Below are positions 54,692 through 64,000 of a stretch of DNA of 64,000 nucleotides, one piece after another. The number at the start of each line of letters is the position of its first letter. Within the stretch, counting starts at the first letter, position 1. The position numbers and the translations under genes were made by a program. Under the pieces are notes generated by a model. That model had not been told where the DNA came from and made no database searches. It was given only the letters and a program-made list of their open reading frames with translations. Origin of the DNA: Capsicum annuum (lineage: Eukaryota; Streptophyta; Magnoliopsida; Solanales; Solanaceae); the NCBI RefSeq assembly GCF_002878395.1, contig NC_061112.1, positions 38,036,562 to 38,100,561 on the forward strand, given 5' to 3'.

Positions 54692-54945
54692 CGGTAAGTT
54701 TACTTTTCCTAACCTCCCCTTATAATCTACTCCATGAAGAAGAAGCTACACAACAGACGTGTCATTTGTTGCAATATCTGGGTATTCTGGCACAACTGGT
54801 GATTGTTATATTGCAACAAATTAAAAATTTGTTGCATAAGTTGTGTTAGTTGGGTAATCTATGAATAGGTTCAGAGAACCCTCTGCAACAGATAGACCAT
54901 CTATTGTATCTTTCCACTATGTTTTTCTTCTTTATAATTACTAAC
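54692..54945. other. Intron-like stretch with palindrome motif copies
   Basis: Diverged motif copies (TTTGTTGCAATATC near 54765, TATATTGCAACAAA near 54807, CTCTGCAACAGATAG near 54880). It is cut at 54946 by a reverse LTR. Confidence 0.5.
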
Positions 54946-55618
54946 TGATAGCCTAAAGACTACCAAACACATGAAATTGGATACTAAGATGCAATTCCAG
55001 CAACCAAACAAAGAGAAAACAACATATAAAATGGAGATGAAGAAGAAGATTACTTGAAATTGAAAGATAGATAGAAAGACCCTTACCCTTATTAAGTGAT
55101 TAGCACTATAAGATGTTTCAAATCTTCAAACACACTTCACAAATAAGAGTTCAAACCTTCCTCTTAGGTGACCCAAATGAAACACTCTTCCTCAAACCAC
55201 CTTTCTTGTAAAATTATCCAAAACAAGTGAAACCCTTACTTCAAATATTCTTGAATCACTTTCGGATTCTAAGAGCTCAAACTAGAGACTAAAAACTACA
55301 ATATAAGAGTAATATCCAATTTCATCAAAGTTTAATGAAAGGAGAAGTAAAATGGTCTATTTATACTTTTACATTTAATGGACAAAAGTGCCCTTAATGA
55401 GGGAGGGAATTTGGGGCGCCATTTGAGTGTTGTTTTAGAGTGCATAATGAATTCAATGCCCTTCACTTGAGGTGCCTCTTGAGTGTATAAGTTCCCTTCC
55501 TTCCTTCTCTTGAGCAAGCCTTCAAAATACTTAGAAAAATCTTCAATTGCTTGCTAATTCCAAAGCCTTGACCCTTAGACCATACTTTGTGCTTTTGATG
55601 CTCCTTGTGATTATATCA
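54946..55618 (-). repeat. 3' LTR of a reverse element
   Basis: 673 bp. Plus strand starts TGATAGCCTAAAGACTACC and ends TGATTATATCA. It is the reverse of the LTR family at 56919 (which ends GTCCTTTAGGCTATCA). The purine tract lies outside at 55619-55636 (reverse complement of TCCTCTCCATATTGAAAG). Confidence 0.75.
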
Positions 55619-56918
55619 TCCTCTCCATATTGAAAGAAATTTGTCCTCAAATTCTGATCTTGTAAAACCAAAGAGAGAGCAAAAAAATAATACAAAATCC
55701 CCTTGGTAGGAGTGTTAGCATCAGTACCACACTTATATCATCAACCCATGGTTGCTCACACTGAATATACATCCACATATCCTTGGTTTTTTTAACATAA
55801 AAAGCTTAGCATAAAGGGTACCAAATACATGTCAAGAATAAGTGAACACGACCAGCAACTATAACCTTCACATCTCAAGAGTATGCCGGGGTCAAATAGG
55901 AGCAAATGGTAAAGGTTTAAGTCAAGATGGCCTATTTTTTTCACTAGGTTACCAAGTTCACAATCATTAAAGACATTATCTACCATTAGGACAAACACAA
56001 GGTCACTATGAATAAGATTAATATAATGGCTTTTATTACACAAGTTCAATGGACCATGTTCAATATCAAGACCATCATTACTAACATCAACACTAACTTG
56101 GAAGTTTCCAATCACACTATTCTCATGTTCAAGTGGTGGATTAATCTTAGGTGCGCATGGTTTACTATATATATCAAGAGATGTCCTTGTTCAACCCAAC
56201 CTTGAAGCGAATAACATCATGTTACACTTGTTCACCTCTATGGTCAAGTTTCAAGACAAGTTGCTGAAATTCATCATAATAGGCTATGACACTCTTGTTT
56301 CCTTGCCTTAGATTATAAATCTTGGTAAGAAGCTCATGCCTTTAATGCTCCGGTACATATCTTTCTCTCATAATTCTATTAAACATCTCCCAAGGAGGTG
56401 GTTGTCCATCAATCAACACATCATCAAATCTTTTGGTGTAATCCCACCAAGTGTTTGCATATCCTTCAAAGTGAGCAATAGCATTGCAACTTTTCTTTTC
56501 TTTAGAAAAGTCATTCACTTGAAAAATCTTTTCTCAAGCAGATTCCTAAGCTAAGTACACTTCCGGATCACTCTCACCTTTGAAAATTGGAATGCCAACC
56601 TTGATTGAATTAATGCCAATGTCCCAGATTCTTGGTTGATCACTATGCCCATGCCTTGTATCTTGCCCCAAGAATATACCATAAGGCCCTCTTTGATCAT
56701 GTTATGCTCTCATTGTTTCTTCAAACCAATAGTCATCTTTAGGAATATCATAACCTTCTTGCTCCACTCTACCATAATCCTCAATTTGGATGGGTGGGTT
56801 TCGGATTTGAGGCCTTTGGGGAAGTAAGTTTTGTCTTTGGTTATGTGGTACTTGAACTTGTGGCATGGGAGGTGGTGGATGGTAAGATCTTTGGTACATG
56901 GGATTTGGAATTTGGTAG
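55619..56918 (-). pseudogene. Reverse element: gag followed by the FDPG ORF, no pol
   Basis: Minus strand, in order: a Pro-rich stretch (SYHPPPPMPQVQVPHNQRQN, 56890-56830), then gag text IKVGIPIFKGESDPEVYLA and CNAIAHFEGYANTWWDY (about 56610-56440), FNRIMRERYVPEH and YYDEFQQLVLKLDH, then from 56115 a frame with DVSNDGLDIEHGP, DCELGNLVKKIGHLDLNLYH, LLLFDPGILLRCEGYSCWS. Gag therefore leads straight into the conserved FDPG segment with no protease, RT or integrase. Cut on the right at 56919 by a forward element. Confidence 0.65.
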
Positions 56919-57586
56919 TGATACAAGCCTAAAGTGCATAAGGATTGCAAGAACTTCTTAAAGGAACAAGCTTCGGAATTTACAAGTACTAGAAGACCCT
57001 TTTAGAGAGATTACAAAGCCTTGTTCAAATTAAGAGAGAAGGAGGGATTCCTACAAAACATAGGCGCTTATTCATTAAGGGCATTCTTCTCTTTTAATGA
57101 CTTGTTTTTACACTCCAAAGAAGCACCCTTCATTAAGGGTATTTTGGTCATTGGTTGTAATAAGTATAAATAGACCCTTTAGCTTGTATTTTCATTAGAC
57201 TTTGATGAAATTGGATATTATTCTTAGATTGTAGCTTTAGTCTTGTGGTTTTAGATCTCAAACCCGAAATTGGTTCCTTGAATACATTTGAAGTTAGGGT
57301 TTCACTTGTATTAGGAAATTTGGCAAGAAAGGTGTTCTTGAGGAAGAGTGTTTTCTTTGGGTCACCTAAGAGAGTGGTTTGATCTTACATTGGTGATGTC
57401 TGTTAGAAGGTTTGATACACCTTCTAGTGCTATTCATTGGTGGAAGTGAGGGTCTCTCTATTTATCTTTAATTTTATGCAATTCTTCTTCTTCTTCTCCT
57501 TCTAGTGTGTTGTTTTCTCTTTGTGAACTTGCCGATATTTGTTCCTTTAGTGTCCATTTCGTGTTTGATAGTCCTTTAGGCTATCA
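56919..57586 (+). repeat. 5' LTR of the 4.1-kb pol-less element
   Basis: 668 bp, TGATACAAGCC to GGCTATCA. TATAAAT at about 57165-57171. It pairs with 60357-60996; by eye I count about 16 mismatches in the first 260 bp. The 5 bp before it are GGTAG. Confidence 0.85.
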
Positions 57587-58844
57587 TTTGGTATCAAAGC
57601 CTTTCATAGGGTTGTTCCCACAACTCTAATCCTTGGTTTTAGTGTTCTTATATAGAAAATCTCATAAAAAAAGAGTCAAAAATCAGAAAATACCAAAATA
57701 AAAGGTGTCTTGTGTTGTCTTGTGTTAGATCCGAATTTAGTGTCTTAGATCTACAAATTTTTACTTTGTTTTGAAGGTTTCTTGTGTTAGATTCTTGTTC
57801 TCTAACACCTAGGGAGTCTAGATCTACTTTTAGATTGAAGTTTGGTTGAGTTTGAGCTTAGATCCACCATGGCTGTGGAGTTTTGAAGCTTTTTGTGCTA
57901 TACACATTTTTGTCTTGGTGATTTAGGCTTGATTTGTGGCTGATTTTTGGTTGGTTTAAGTTGTTTTGACATAAGAAACCTAGGGCTACAAAAAAAAATC
58001 AGATTTGGAGCTCATTTGCTAGGTGGTCAAACTTGGTCAACGCTTGAATATTCATCTTGTTCATCCATGATCTTCATAACTTAGTGAAGAAGAGTATTCA
58101 AGGTTTTTGTTTGATCCAAAAAAAGGAAGAAAGAGTGTAAAAAAGTTGTTTATCCAAAAGCATATTCAAAGAATATTCCAATCTTCCAAAAAGAGGAGGG
58201 GACAAGAGAACAAACAAAGTACAAGTGCATTTATTAGGGTGGGGCCAATTCATTTCTCATACATTTTGAAGCTTGAGAGGGCTTCAAACTTGAACATTTT
58301 CCCTCCCAAAATTGAATTCTCTTCTTTCCTAAGGGTATTTGGCCGAAAATAATTTTTGGAAAAGTTGACATTTTGAAGAGTGACAACCAACCACGTAGTG
58401 CCATATCATCACTTGTGCTCAACCAAAGTTCGACCCTAAAATTAGATTTTTCTAGTTTCTATTTTTTTTATTCTAGTTTCTTATAAGTCAATTCTATCCC
58501 TAATTAGTAAGCTAGTATTACCTACTAGTTAAGTAATTAGATTAGAGTCCGTTGTTTCGCGTCTTCAATTTTTGTGTGCTTTTCTCATTTTCAAGTCGTA
58601 GTATTTTTGTTGGTTCAAGTTTGTGCATCACTTATTTTGAGTTGTTTCAAACGAAGTTCCATTCTGATTCAAAGCTTATCACCTCTCAAGTAACTTGCCA
58701 AGTATTGCCTGTTCTCTAACACTTGTGAAGGCAAGTGTGAGGTGAGGTTGAGTGTGAGTAAAGTGAGGCTTTTGAACTAACTCATTTGCTCATTTTGTAG
58801 GTTATTTTTCTTGCTGTTTTTTGCACTTCGTAGGTACATTTTCC
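57587..58844 (+). mobile_element. Primer-binding site and leader of the 4.1-kb element
   Basis: Primer site TTTGGTATCAAAGCC at 57587-57601, one base off the initiator Met-tRNA consensus. The leader is not coding. A diverged form of the conserved block is at 58380-58446 (ACGTAGTGCCATATCATC, CTCAACCAAAG, CCTAAAATTAGAT). CACTTGTGAAGGCAAGTGTG at about 58721-58740 parallels the other leaders. Confidence 0.7.
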
Positions 58845-60231
58845 ATGAAAATTGAAGGTACTACTTCCCAACCTTTGGGAAATGATGTTATGGGAGCTTT
58901 GATGGCCCAAATAGATGCCTTGAGTCGAGAAGTGAAGAGCAAAAATAATGATATAAGGAGTGATATGGATTCAATGAGGGGTAACATGATTAGAATTAGA
59001 GCGAGGGTTGATAGACTATGTCCACCAAAATTTCCCCAATTCCAAACACCTCAAGTCCAAAGATCCTATACTTCACAAAATCCAATGACTCCTCTCCATG
59101 GGTTAGAAACCAAAGAGAGTGAGGCCAAGCCTCAAGATGGAGAGAAAATTATTAGTGATGTACAAGAAGAATGTGAACAAAGAAGGGAAAAGGAAGGGAA
59201 AACCATGGGTAGTGAAGTTGGAAGGGAAAAAAATGCTTGATTGTGGATCTTGTCCACAAAGGACCCTTTTTATTCACTAAACCAAATACTAGCATTTTGC
59301 CTAGTATTTTATCTTCTCATGTGCAGGTTCAAGACCCTAGAAGTCCTGAGGAGAAGCCCAAGGAAGTTTTCTTCAAGCCCTTGGTCGAAAGTCCCCATTG
59401 TGGGACAAGCAAGGAATAAGTGAATCCAAAGGGAAACCTTGACATATTCCCTTGTAATGTGGAGCATGAGGGCTTCCATGATACGAAACAAAGTGAAGAA
59501 AACACTTCTCATAATCTACAAGGTAACCAAGCTATTTTCTACACTCCTAAAAACTTTAATTATTGTGATGTGGCTCGTAGTAGCCAAAGTGATGTAGCTT
59601 CAGATTGGATTAGTCAAGAAGTGTATGAATCTCCCTTTGTTGATACTCTTGGTGTTGATAGGTTGTATAAGGACCAAACTCTTGTTGTGAGTACGCAAGC
59701 ACTAGTTGATCCTGTAGATGACAAAATCAATTCTTTTCGTAAGAATGATTTGTGTCCATCTAGTGCTAGCACTTATAACTTGAATAAGGTTCTATTATCA
59801 TGTGACAAGAGTATTCATGAACTACATGACCCTCTTGTATATGATAGTACCTTGGTTGATGTCTTCACACTTGATTCCTTTCTATACTACCTCTTCGCCT
59901 ATGATGATAACTATGTTAATTTTGGATTGATATTATTAGAGGTAGTAAGTTTGGTGGCTGTTTTACTTTATTAAAGCTATTTTACTTTATTAAATGAAGA
60001 TGATTGTGAGTTTGATGCTCTAATAAAAGGAATGGCTGATCTCAGCTTAGATTTTTATCTTCTGCTCCTATTTGACCCCGGAATACTCTTGAAATGTGAA
60101 GGTTATAGTTGCTGGTCATGCTCACTTACTTTCGGTATTGCTGCTATTCAAGTCTTTGGTATCCTATATGCTAAGCTTTTCATGTCAAATACCAAGGATA
60201 AGTGGATGTACGTTAAGTGTGAACCACCTTA
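58845..60231 (+). pseudogene. Conserved ORF of pol-less element, longest copy (broken)
   Basis: ATG at 58845 opens MKIEGTTSQPLGNDVMGAL, then a coiled stretch LSREVKSKNNDIRSDMDSMR up to about residue 60. A frame change at the A-run 59227-59233 joins it to a second frame (VHKGPFLFTKPNTSILPS), which has a TAA at 59417 and then runs to 59974 (DPVDDKINSFRKNDLCPSS, LHDPLVYDSTLVDVF). A 19-bp duplication at 59961-59994 shifts it again into MADLSLDFYLLLLFDPG, ILLKCEGYSCWSCS, NTKDKWMYVKCEPP. Repaired in thought only, it would be about 460 codons filling the whole internal region. No pol motif. Function unknown; the N-terminus may act like gag. Confidence 0.6.
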
Positions 60232-60341
60232 AAGTGATGATATAATTGTGGTACTAATGCTAACCCTCCTACTTTGAGGATTGTGTGCTTATTTTCCCTC
60301 TCTTTGGTTTTGCAAGGTGAGAATTTGAGGATAAATTCCTT

Positions 60342-60356
60342 TCAAGATGGAGAGGA
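60342..60356 (+). other. Polypurine tract of the 4.1-kb element
   Basis: AAGATGGAGAGGATGA before LTR start TGATACAAGCC. The same bases would encode QDGEDD in the frame of the chromovirus tail. Confidence 0.7.
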
Positions 60357-60996
60357 TGATACAAGCCTAAAGTGCATAAGGATTGCAAGGACTTCTCAAA
60401 GGAACAAGCTTCGGAATTTACAAGTACTAGAAGACCCTTTTGGAGACATTACAAAGCCTTGTTCAAATGAAAAGAGAAGAAGAGATTCCTACAACACATA
60501 GGCACCTATTCATTAAGGGCATTCTTATCTTTTAATGACTTGTTTTTACACTCCAAAGGAGTACCCTTCATTAAGGGTATTTTGGTCATTGGCTGTAATA
60601 AGTATAAATAGACTCTTTAGCTTGTAAATTCATTAGACTTTGATGAAATTGGATATTATTCTTAGATTGTAGCTTTAGTATTGTAGTTTTAGCTCTCAAA
60701 CCCGAAATTGGTCCCTTGAATACATTTGAAGTTAGGGTTTCACTGGTATTGAGAAATTTGGCATGTTTCGTTTGGGTCACCTAAGAGAGTGGTTTGATCT
60801 GACATTGGTGATGTGTGTTTGAAGGTTTGATACACCTTCTAGTGCTATTCATTGGTGGAAGTGAGGGTCTCTCTATCTATCTTTAATTTCATGCAGTTCT
60901 TCTTCTTCATCTCCTTCTAGTGTATTGTTTTCTCTTTGTTGCTGATTTTTGTTCCTTCAGTGTCCATTTCGTGTTTGATAGTCCTTTAGTCTATCA
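60357..60996 (+). repeat. 3' LTR of the 4.1-kb pol-less element
   Basis: 640 bp, TGATACAAGCC to GTCTATCA. It lacks about 28 bp found near 57320-57350 in the partner. TATAAATA at about 60603-60610. The next 5 bp, GTTTA, do not match GGTAG on the left, so no clean target duplication. Confidence 0.85.
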
Positions 60997-61563
60997 GTTT
61001 ACTGTTCATCCGCCCTTTGCAAGGGTTTTTTAGTTATTTGTAATAAGTTAACCTAGGTATAAATAGAACCTCATTAGGTTATTTTTGGGGGATTTTTTGA
61101 GAATATATTTTGTAGCCTCTTTGAGAGTCTTTAGAAAAGTGGAATCCTTGTGTTGATCATTTGCTTAGAAATGGAGATTGCTTGGGAATTCCAGTTCCCT
61201 TGAGGTCACGCAAGAGATAGGTTTAGGTTGTGTGTGATATTAAAGGTCCAAAAGTGGAATAAGCTTTTGGGTTGTTAATATTATACCATCCCTTTGTCTA
61301 TCTATCTATCTTTACTTTCTTGTAATCGTTTGTCTATATCTAGTGTAATCCATTTGTGTTCTTGTCTTATAACCGTGTGTTGTTGTTATTGCATCTTGTT
61401 CATCAAGTGTTGTTACTGTTTTAGTGTGTTTTACTCTTGATATCACTTCCCTTGTTATTCTTCTTGCGAATTTGAGAGAGGTCATCAAAAGGGTCCATAG
61501 TTCTTGAACTAGTGGACTGATTTTGGTGTTTTTGTTGTTGTGTTCTTGGGGAGTTTGGTATCA
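60997..61563 (+). repeat. LTR of another forward element, left end missing
   Basis: It ends GGGGAGTTTGGTATCA at 61563 next to a primer site. TATAAATA at about 61059-61066, GCTTAGAAATGGAGATTGCTT in the region corresponding to GCTTGGAAACG of the others. The left end is lost at the edge of the 3' LTR ending at 60996. Confidence 0.65.
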
Positions 61564-62023
61564 TTTGGTATCAGAGTAAGGCTGGTTGTGTTCCTACACT
61601 ACCAATCTTGGGTTCTCTTGGACGAAAATTCAAAAAAAAAAGCTAAAAACTGAAAAAAATTCCAGAAAAGTGCAAATCTGTCCATTTTATGTTCTTGGTC
61701 GAAAATTGTGTTGTTGTTATCTCGGCCAAGATTTGTTTGTTATGTGTTTAGAACTTGTAGTCTTTTGTTTGTTTAGAGTGTTTCTAGTGTTGGTTTCTTT
61801 CTCATCAACACTAAAAAGTGTCCAAATTTAAGATTGAAGTTGAACTTGTTGAGGTTGTTGATGTGAACAAGGTGTGTCCGAGTTGGATGTTGTTGTTACC
61901 TAAACCTTGGCCGATTTGATGGTCTTGTTGTAGTGGAGTTGGAAACTAAAATTGTTGTTGTTCTTGGAGTTGCTGTTGTGTTCTTAAGGTTCTTCACCCT
62001 TTCATCATCTTGTTAATCCTTAA
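61564..62023 (+). mobile_element. Primer-binding site and interrupted leader
   Basis: Primer site TTTGGTATCAGAGTAAGG. The leader text ACCAATCTTGGGTTCTC, AATCTGTCCATTTTATGTTC and CTCGGCCAAGATTTG matches the other leaders up to GTTCTTCACCCTTTCATCAT; at 62023/62024 it is interrupted by the next LTR. Confidence 0.65.
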
Positions 62024-62765
62024 TGATACGGGTATAATCGTGAAGATGGAAGTTTTTTAGTATGTTGAATGCAACCTATGGAGTGTATGAGTTGAAGTGT
62101 GAAAGGGGCTCAAAAGCCATCCCTCTATTGCACTCCATGGGGAGCCATTTTGTTCATTTAACAAAGGGGCACTTTTGTCATTTTGCCTATTATTGTAATA
62201 AGTCTATAAATAGAACATGTTAGGATTTATTTCATTTGATTTCTGAATATTGATGTAAGAACACTTAAAAGAAGCCTCTCTAGGCCGAAACTAGGGCATG
62301 ACAAGTGTGGAAACACTTGTGAATGTGTATTACTTGGAAATATTGGTGCTTGAACGGTGGAATCCCTCTCGTGTCTTCGTAAGAGTGTGGTGTTGCTATT
62401 GTAAGTTCTAGGGGTCCTTAGATGGAATATGTCTATGGGTTCTTGGATCTTATTGTAGTGTATGTCTCACTTCTTATCTTTACATTTCATGTTTTAGTTT
62501 GTGTTGTCTAGTGAACCATTGGTTCTTGTTGTTCTTGTAATCTTGTAACTGTTAGTTCTTGTTATCATAGTGTTATTTCTTCCTACCATATTTTTTATTA
62601 TCTCTTTTTGTTGTTGCTGTTTTTGGTGTCAAATAAACCTACATATCTTGTATTCTTGTTGTGTTTGTCGAATCCTAGAGAGGTCCCCATTTGGTCCGCA
62701 ATTTGTTGTGATTTGTGGACTGTTTTGGGGTGTGATTTCATGTTCCCTTGTTTTGTCCCATATCA
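62024..62765 (+). repeat. 5' LTR of the last element, inserted in a leader
   Basis: 742 bp, TGATACGGGTATAATCG to TTGTCCCATATCA. TATAAATA at about 62205-62212. CTTAA (62019-62023) is the left side of its likely target duplication; the right side lies beyond the window. Confidence 0.75.
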
Positions 62766-64000
62766 TTTGGTATCAAAGCCAAGTTTGATTTCATTCCTAC
62801 GAAGTCAATCTTGGTTTTGTTACTTTGAAAATCGAAAAAAAGCATGAAAACTGAAAAAAAAATTCCAGAAAAGTTGAAATCTGTCCATTTTTGTTTCTTG
62901 GCCGAAAATTGTGTTCTTGTTGTCTTGGCTGAGATTTGTTTGTTGTGTGTCTAGATCTAGTATTGTTTTTTTTTGTTTTGTCGTTTCTAGTGTTAGTTTT
63001 CTTGTTCACTAGCATTTTTGATTCTAGATCTACACTTGAGCTTAAACTTGTTGAAAGTTGTTGTTGTGAACATTGTTGTGACCATGTGATATTGTTGTTG
63101 TTCAAGCTTGGCCGTGTGTTGTATTGTGGATTTGGAGCTGGACGTTAGGTTGTTGTTTTTTGTTGTTGGAGATTTGAGGTTGAACATGTTTTGTTGATGA
63201 TGGAGAACCCAACATAAACCTTAGAATTCCGAGTATTATGTTCTTGGTGTTCTTCACCACCTTTATAACTTGTTGAAGAGAAGGTGTTGTTTGATGTTTA
63301 CACCAAGAAGAAAGAGAGTGGTATTGTTGTTAGTATTGAAGACTTTTTTCAACCACCCTTAAGCCTTCTCCAACAATCTTCCAAGTTTTAAGGTCTTTCA
63401 AGACTTATCCTACATAAAACAAAGATTTTACAACCACTTCGAACAACCTTCCATGATTTAAGGACCTTGTTTTGTGGGAATAGTATTAGACAAGTCAAGA
63501 CTTTGGTTTGAAAATTGAAAAGAGTTTCAAGACTTGTAGTTTCCCTCCATTAACTAAATCTCAATCATTCAAATTGAAAATTGACCAAGACTTCCAAATT
63601 GAAAAATAACAACTTGTTTAAAAACCACAACCAATACGTGGCTGCCATGTTATTATTTACTGTTCACACTATAATTTTAAGCTCAAATTTTGATCTCTTA
63701 AGTTTCAATTTGTTGTTTTCTAGTTTCGTTTGTTGATTCCAATACCAACTTACAAACTAGTGACCATTTACTAGATTGTGAGTTGGTTTTGAAAATCGTT
63801 CTTTGTGTTTACGTCCTTGTGTGCTTCTTTTCTTATTATTTGGAGTCGTTGTAAACATTTGGTTCACCTCTCAACACTTCACAGAGTACAAGCAAGCTTA
63901 CAACACTTGCGAGATTAAAGTGTGAGGAATCCGAGAGGCAAAGAAATAAAGAGAGAGTATGAGGACCTTTCTTATACAACTAATTTGTTTGTGTTTTGTA
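62766..64000 (+). mobile_element. Primer-binding site and leader of the last element (continues past the window)
   Basis: Primer site TTTGGTATCAAAGCC at 62766-62780. The leader shows GTCAATCTTGGTTTTG, AATCTGTCCATTTTTGTTTC, a GTT-rich part, the conserved block at 63615-63690 (GTGGCTGCCATGTTATTATT, TACTGTTCAC) and CACTTGCGAGATTAAAGTGTG near 63905. The first ORF is outside the window. Confidence 0.65.

Noticed and set aside
56914..61001. Target-site duplication for the 4.1-kb element
   Set aside because: GGTAG on the left and GTTTA on the right do not match; the flanks belong to different elements, so recombination is likelier.

Overview
The window reads as repeat-dense plant nuclear DNA, most likely from a nightshade (Solanaceae, perhaps Capsicum-like). 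This is inference from family content: Ty3/gypsy chromoviruses, many LTR elements primed by initiator Met-tRNA, a TS/SolS-type SINE, Helitron-like tails, DUF1985/Ulp1-type transposon genes and a decayed plastid 16S rRNA fragment. I see no intact host gene. Nearly every long reading frame belongs to a mobile element, and most are broken.

Layout. 1-6265: the end of a forward chromovirus with its 3' LTR, an inverted LTR fragment, then a reverse-strand chromovirus (pol pseudogene) cut at its protease region by another LTR element. 6266-16630: nested pol-less LTR elements, including a reverse one (8208-11194), two forward copies carrying a conserved ORF of unknown function, and a 906-bp solo LTR with target-site duplication AAGTG. 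16631-20263: reverse-strand gag remnant with a 2.7-kb LTR. 20264-27722: AT-rich Helitron-like cluster with tandemly repeated 5' ends, long TA runs, a SINE-like fragment and the plastid 16S fragment. 27723-31898: non-coding relics of Ulp1/DUF1985-type genes with striking 21-bp-period arrays of the palindrome TCTGTTGCAACAGA. 31899-41448: a degenerate forward Tekay/Del-type element (LTRs, gag, protease, RT, RNase H, integrase, chromodomain). 41449-54691: remnants of three DUF1985/Ulp1-type genes (two reverse, one forward), interrupted by a SINE, a solo LTR, foldback elements and an LTR element. 54946-64000: four more LTR elements, including a 4.1-kb pol-less one with both LTRs (56919-60996), and a fresh 5' LTR at 62024 inserted in another element's leader.

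How the parts relate. The short-LTR elements (about 640-910 bp, TGATAC...TATCA ends, TTTGGTATCA primer site, purine tract reading like AGATGGAGAGGATGA) form one extended group. Some members carry chromovirus pol; others carry only a gag-like start plus a conserved ORF ending in FDPG...PPxxDD just before the purine tract. A block in their untranslated leaders is conserved across divergent members. The Ulp1/DUF1985 relics share the palindromic 21-bp motif, which makes that motif the most unusual signal here.
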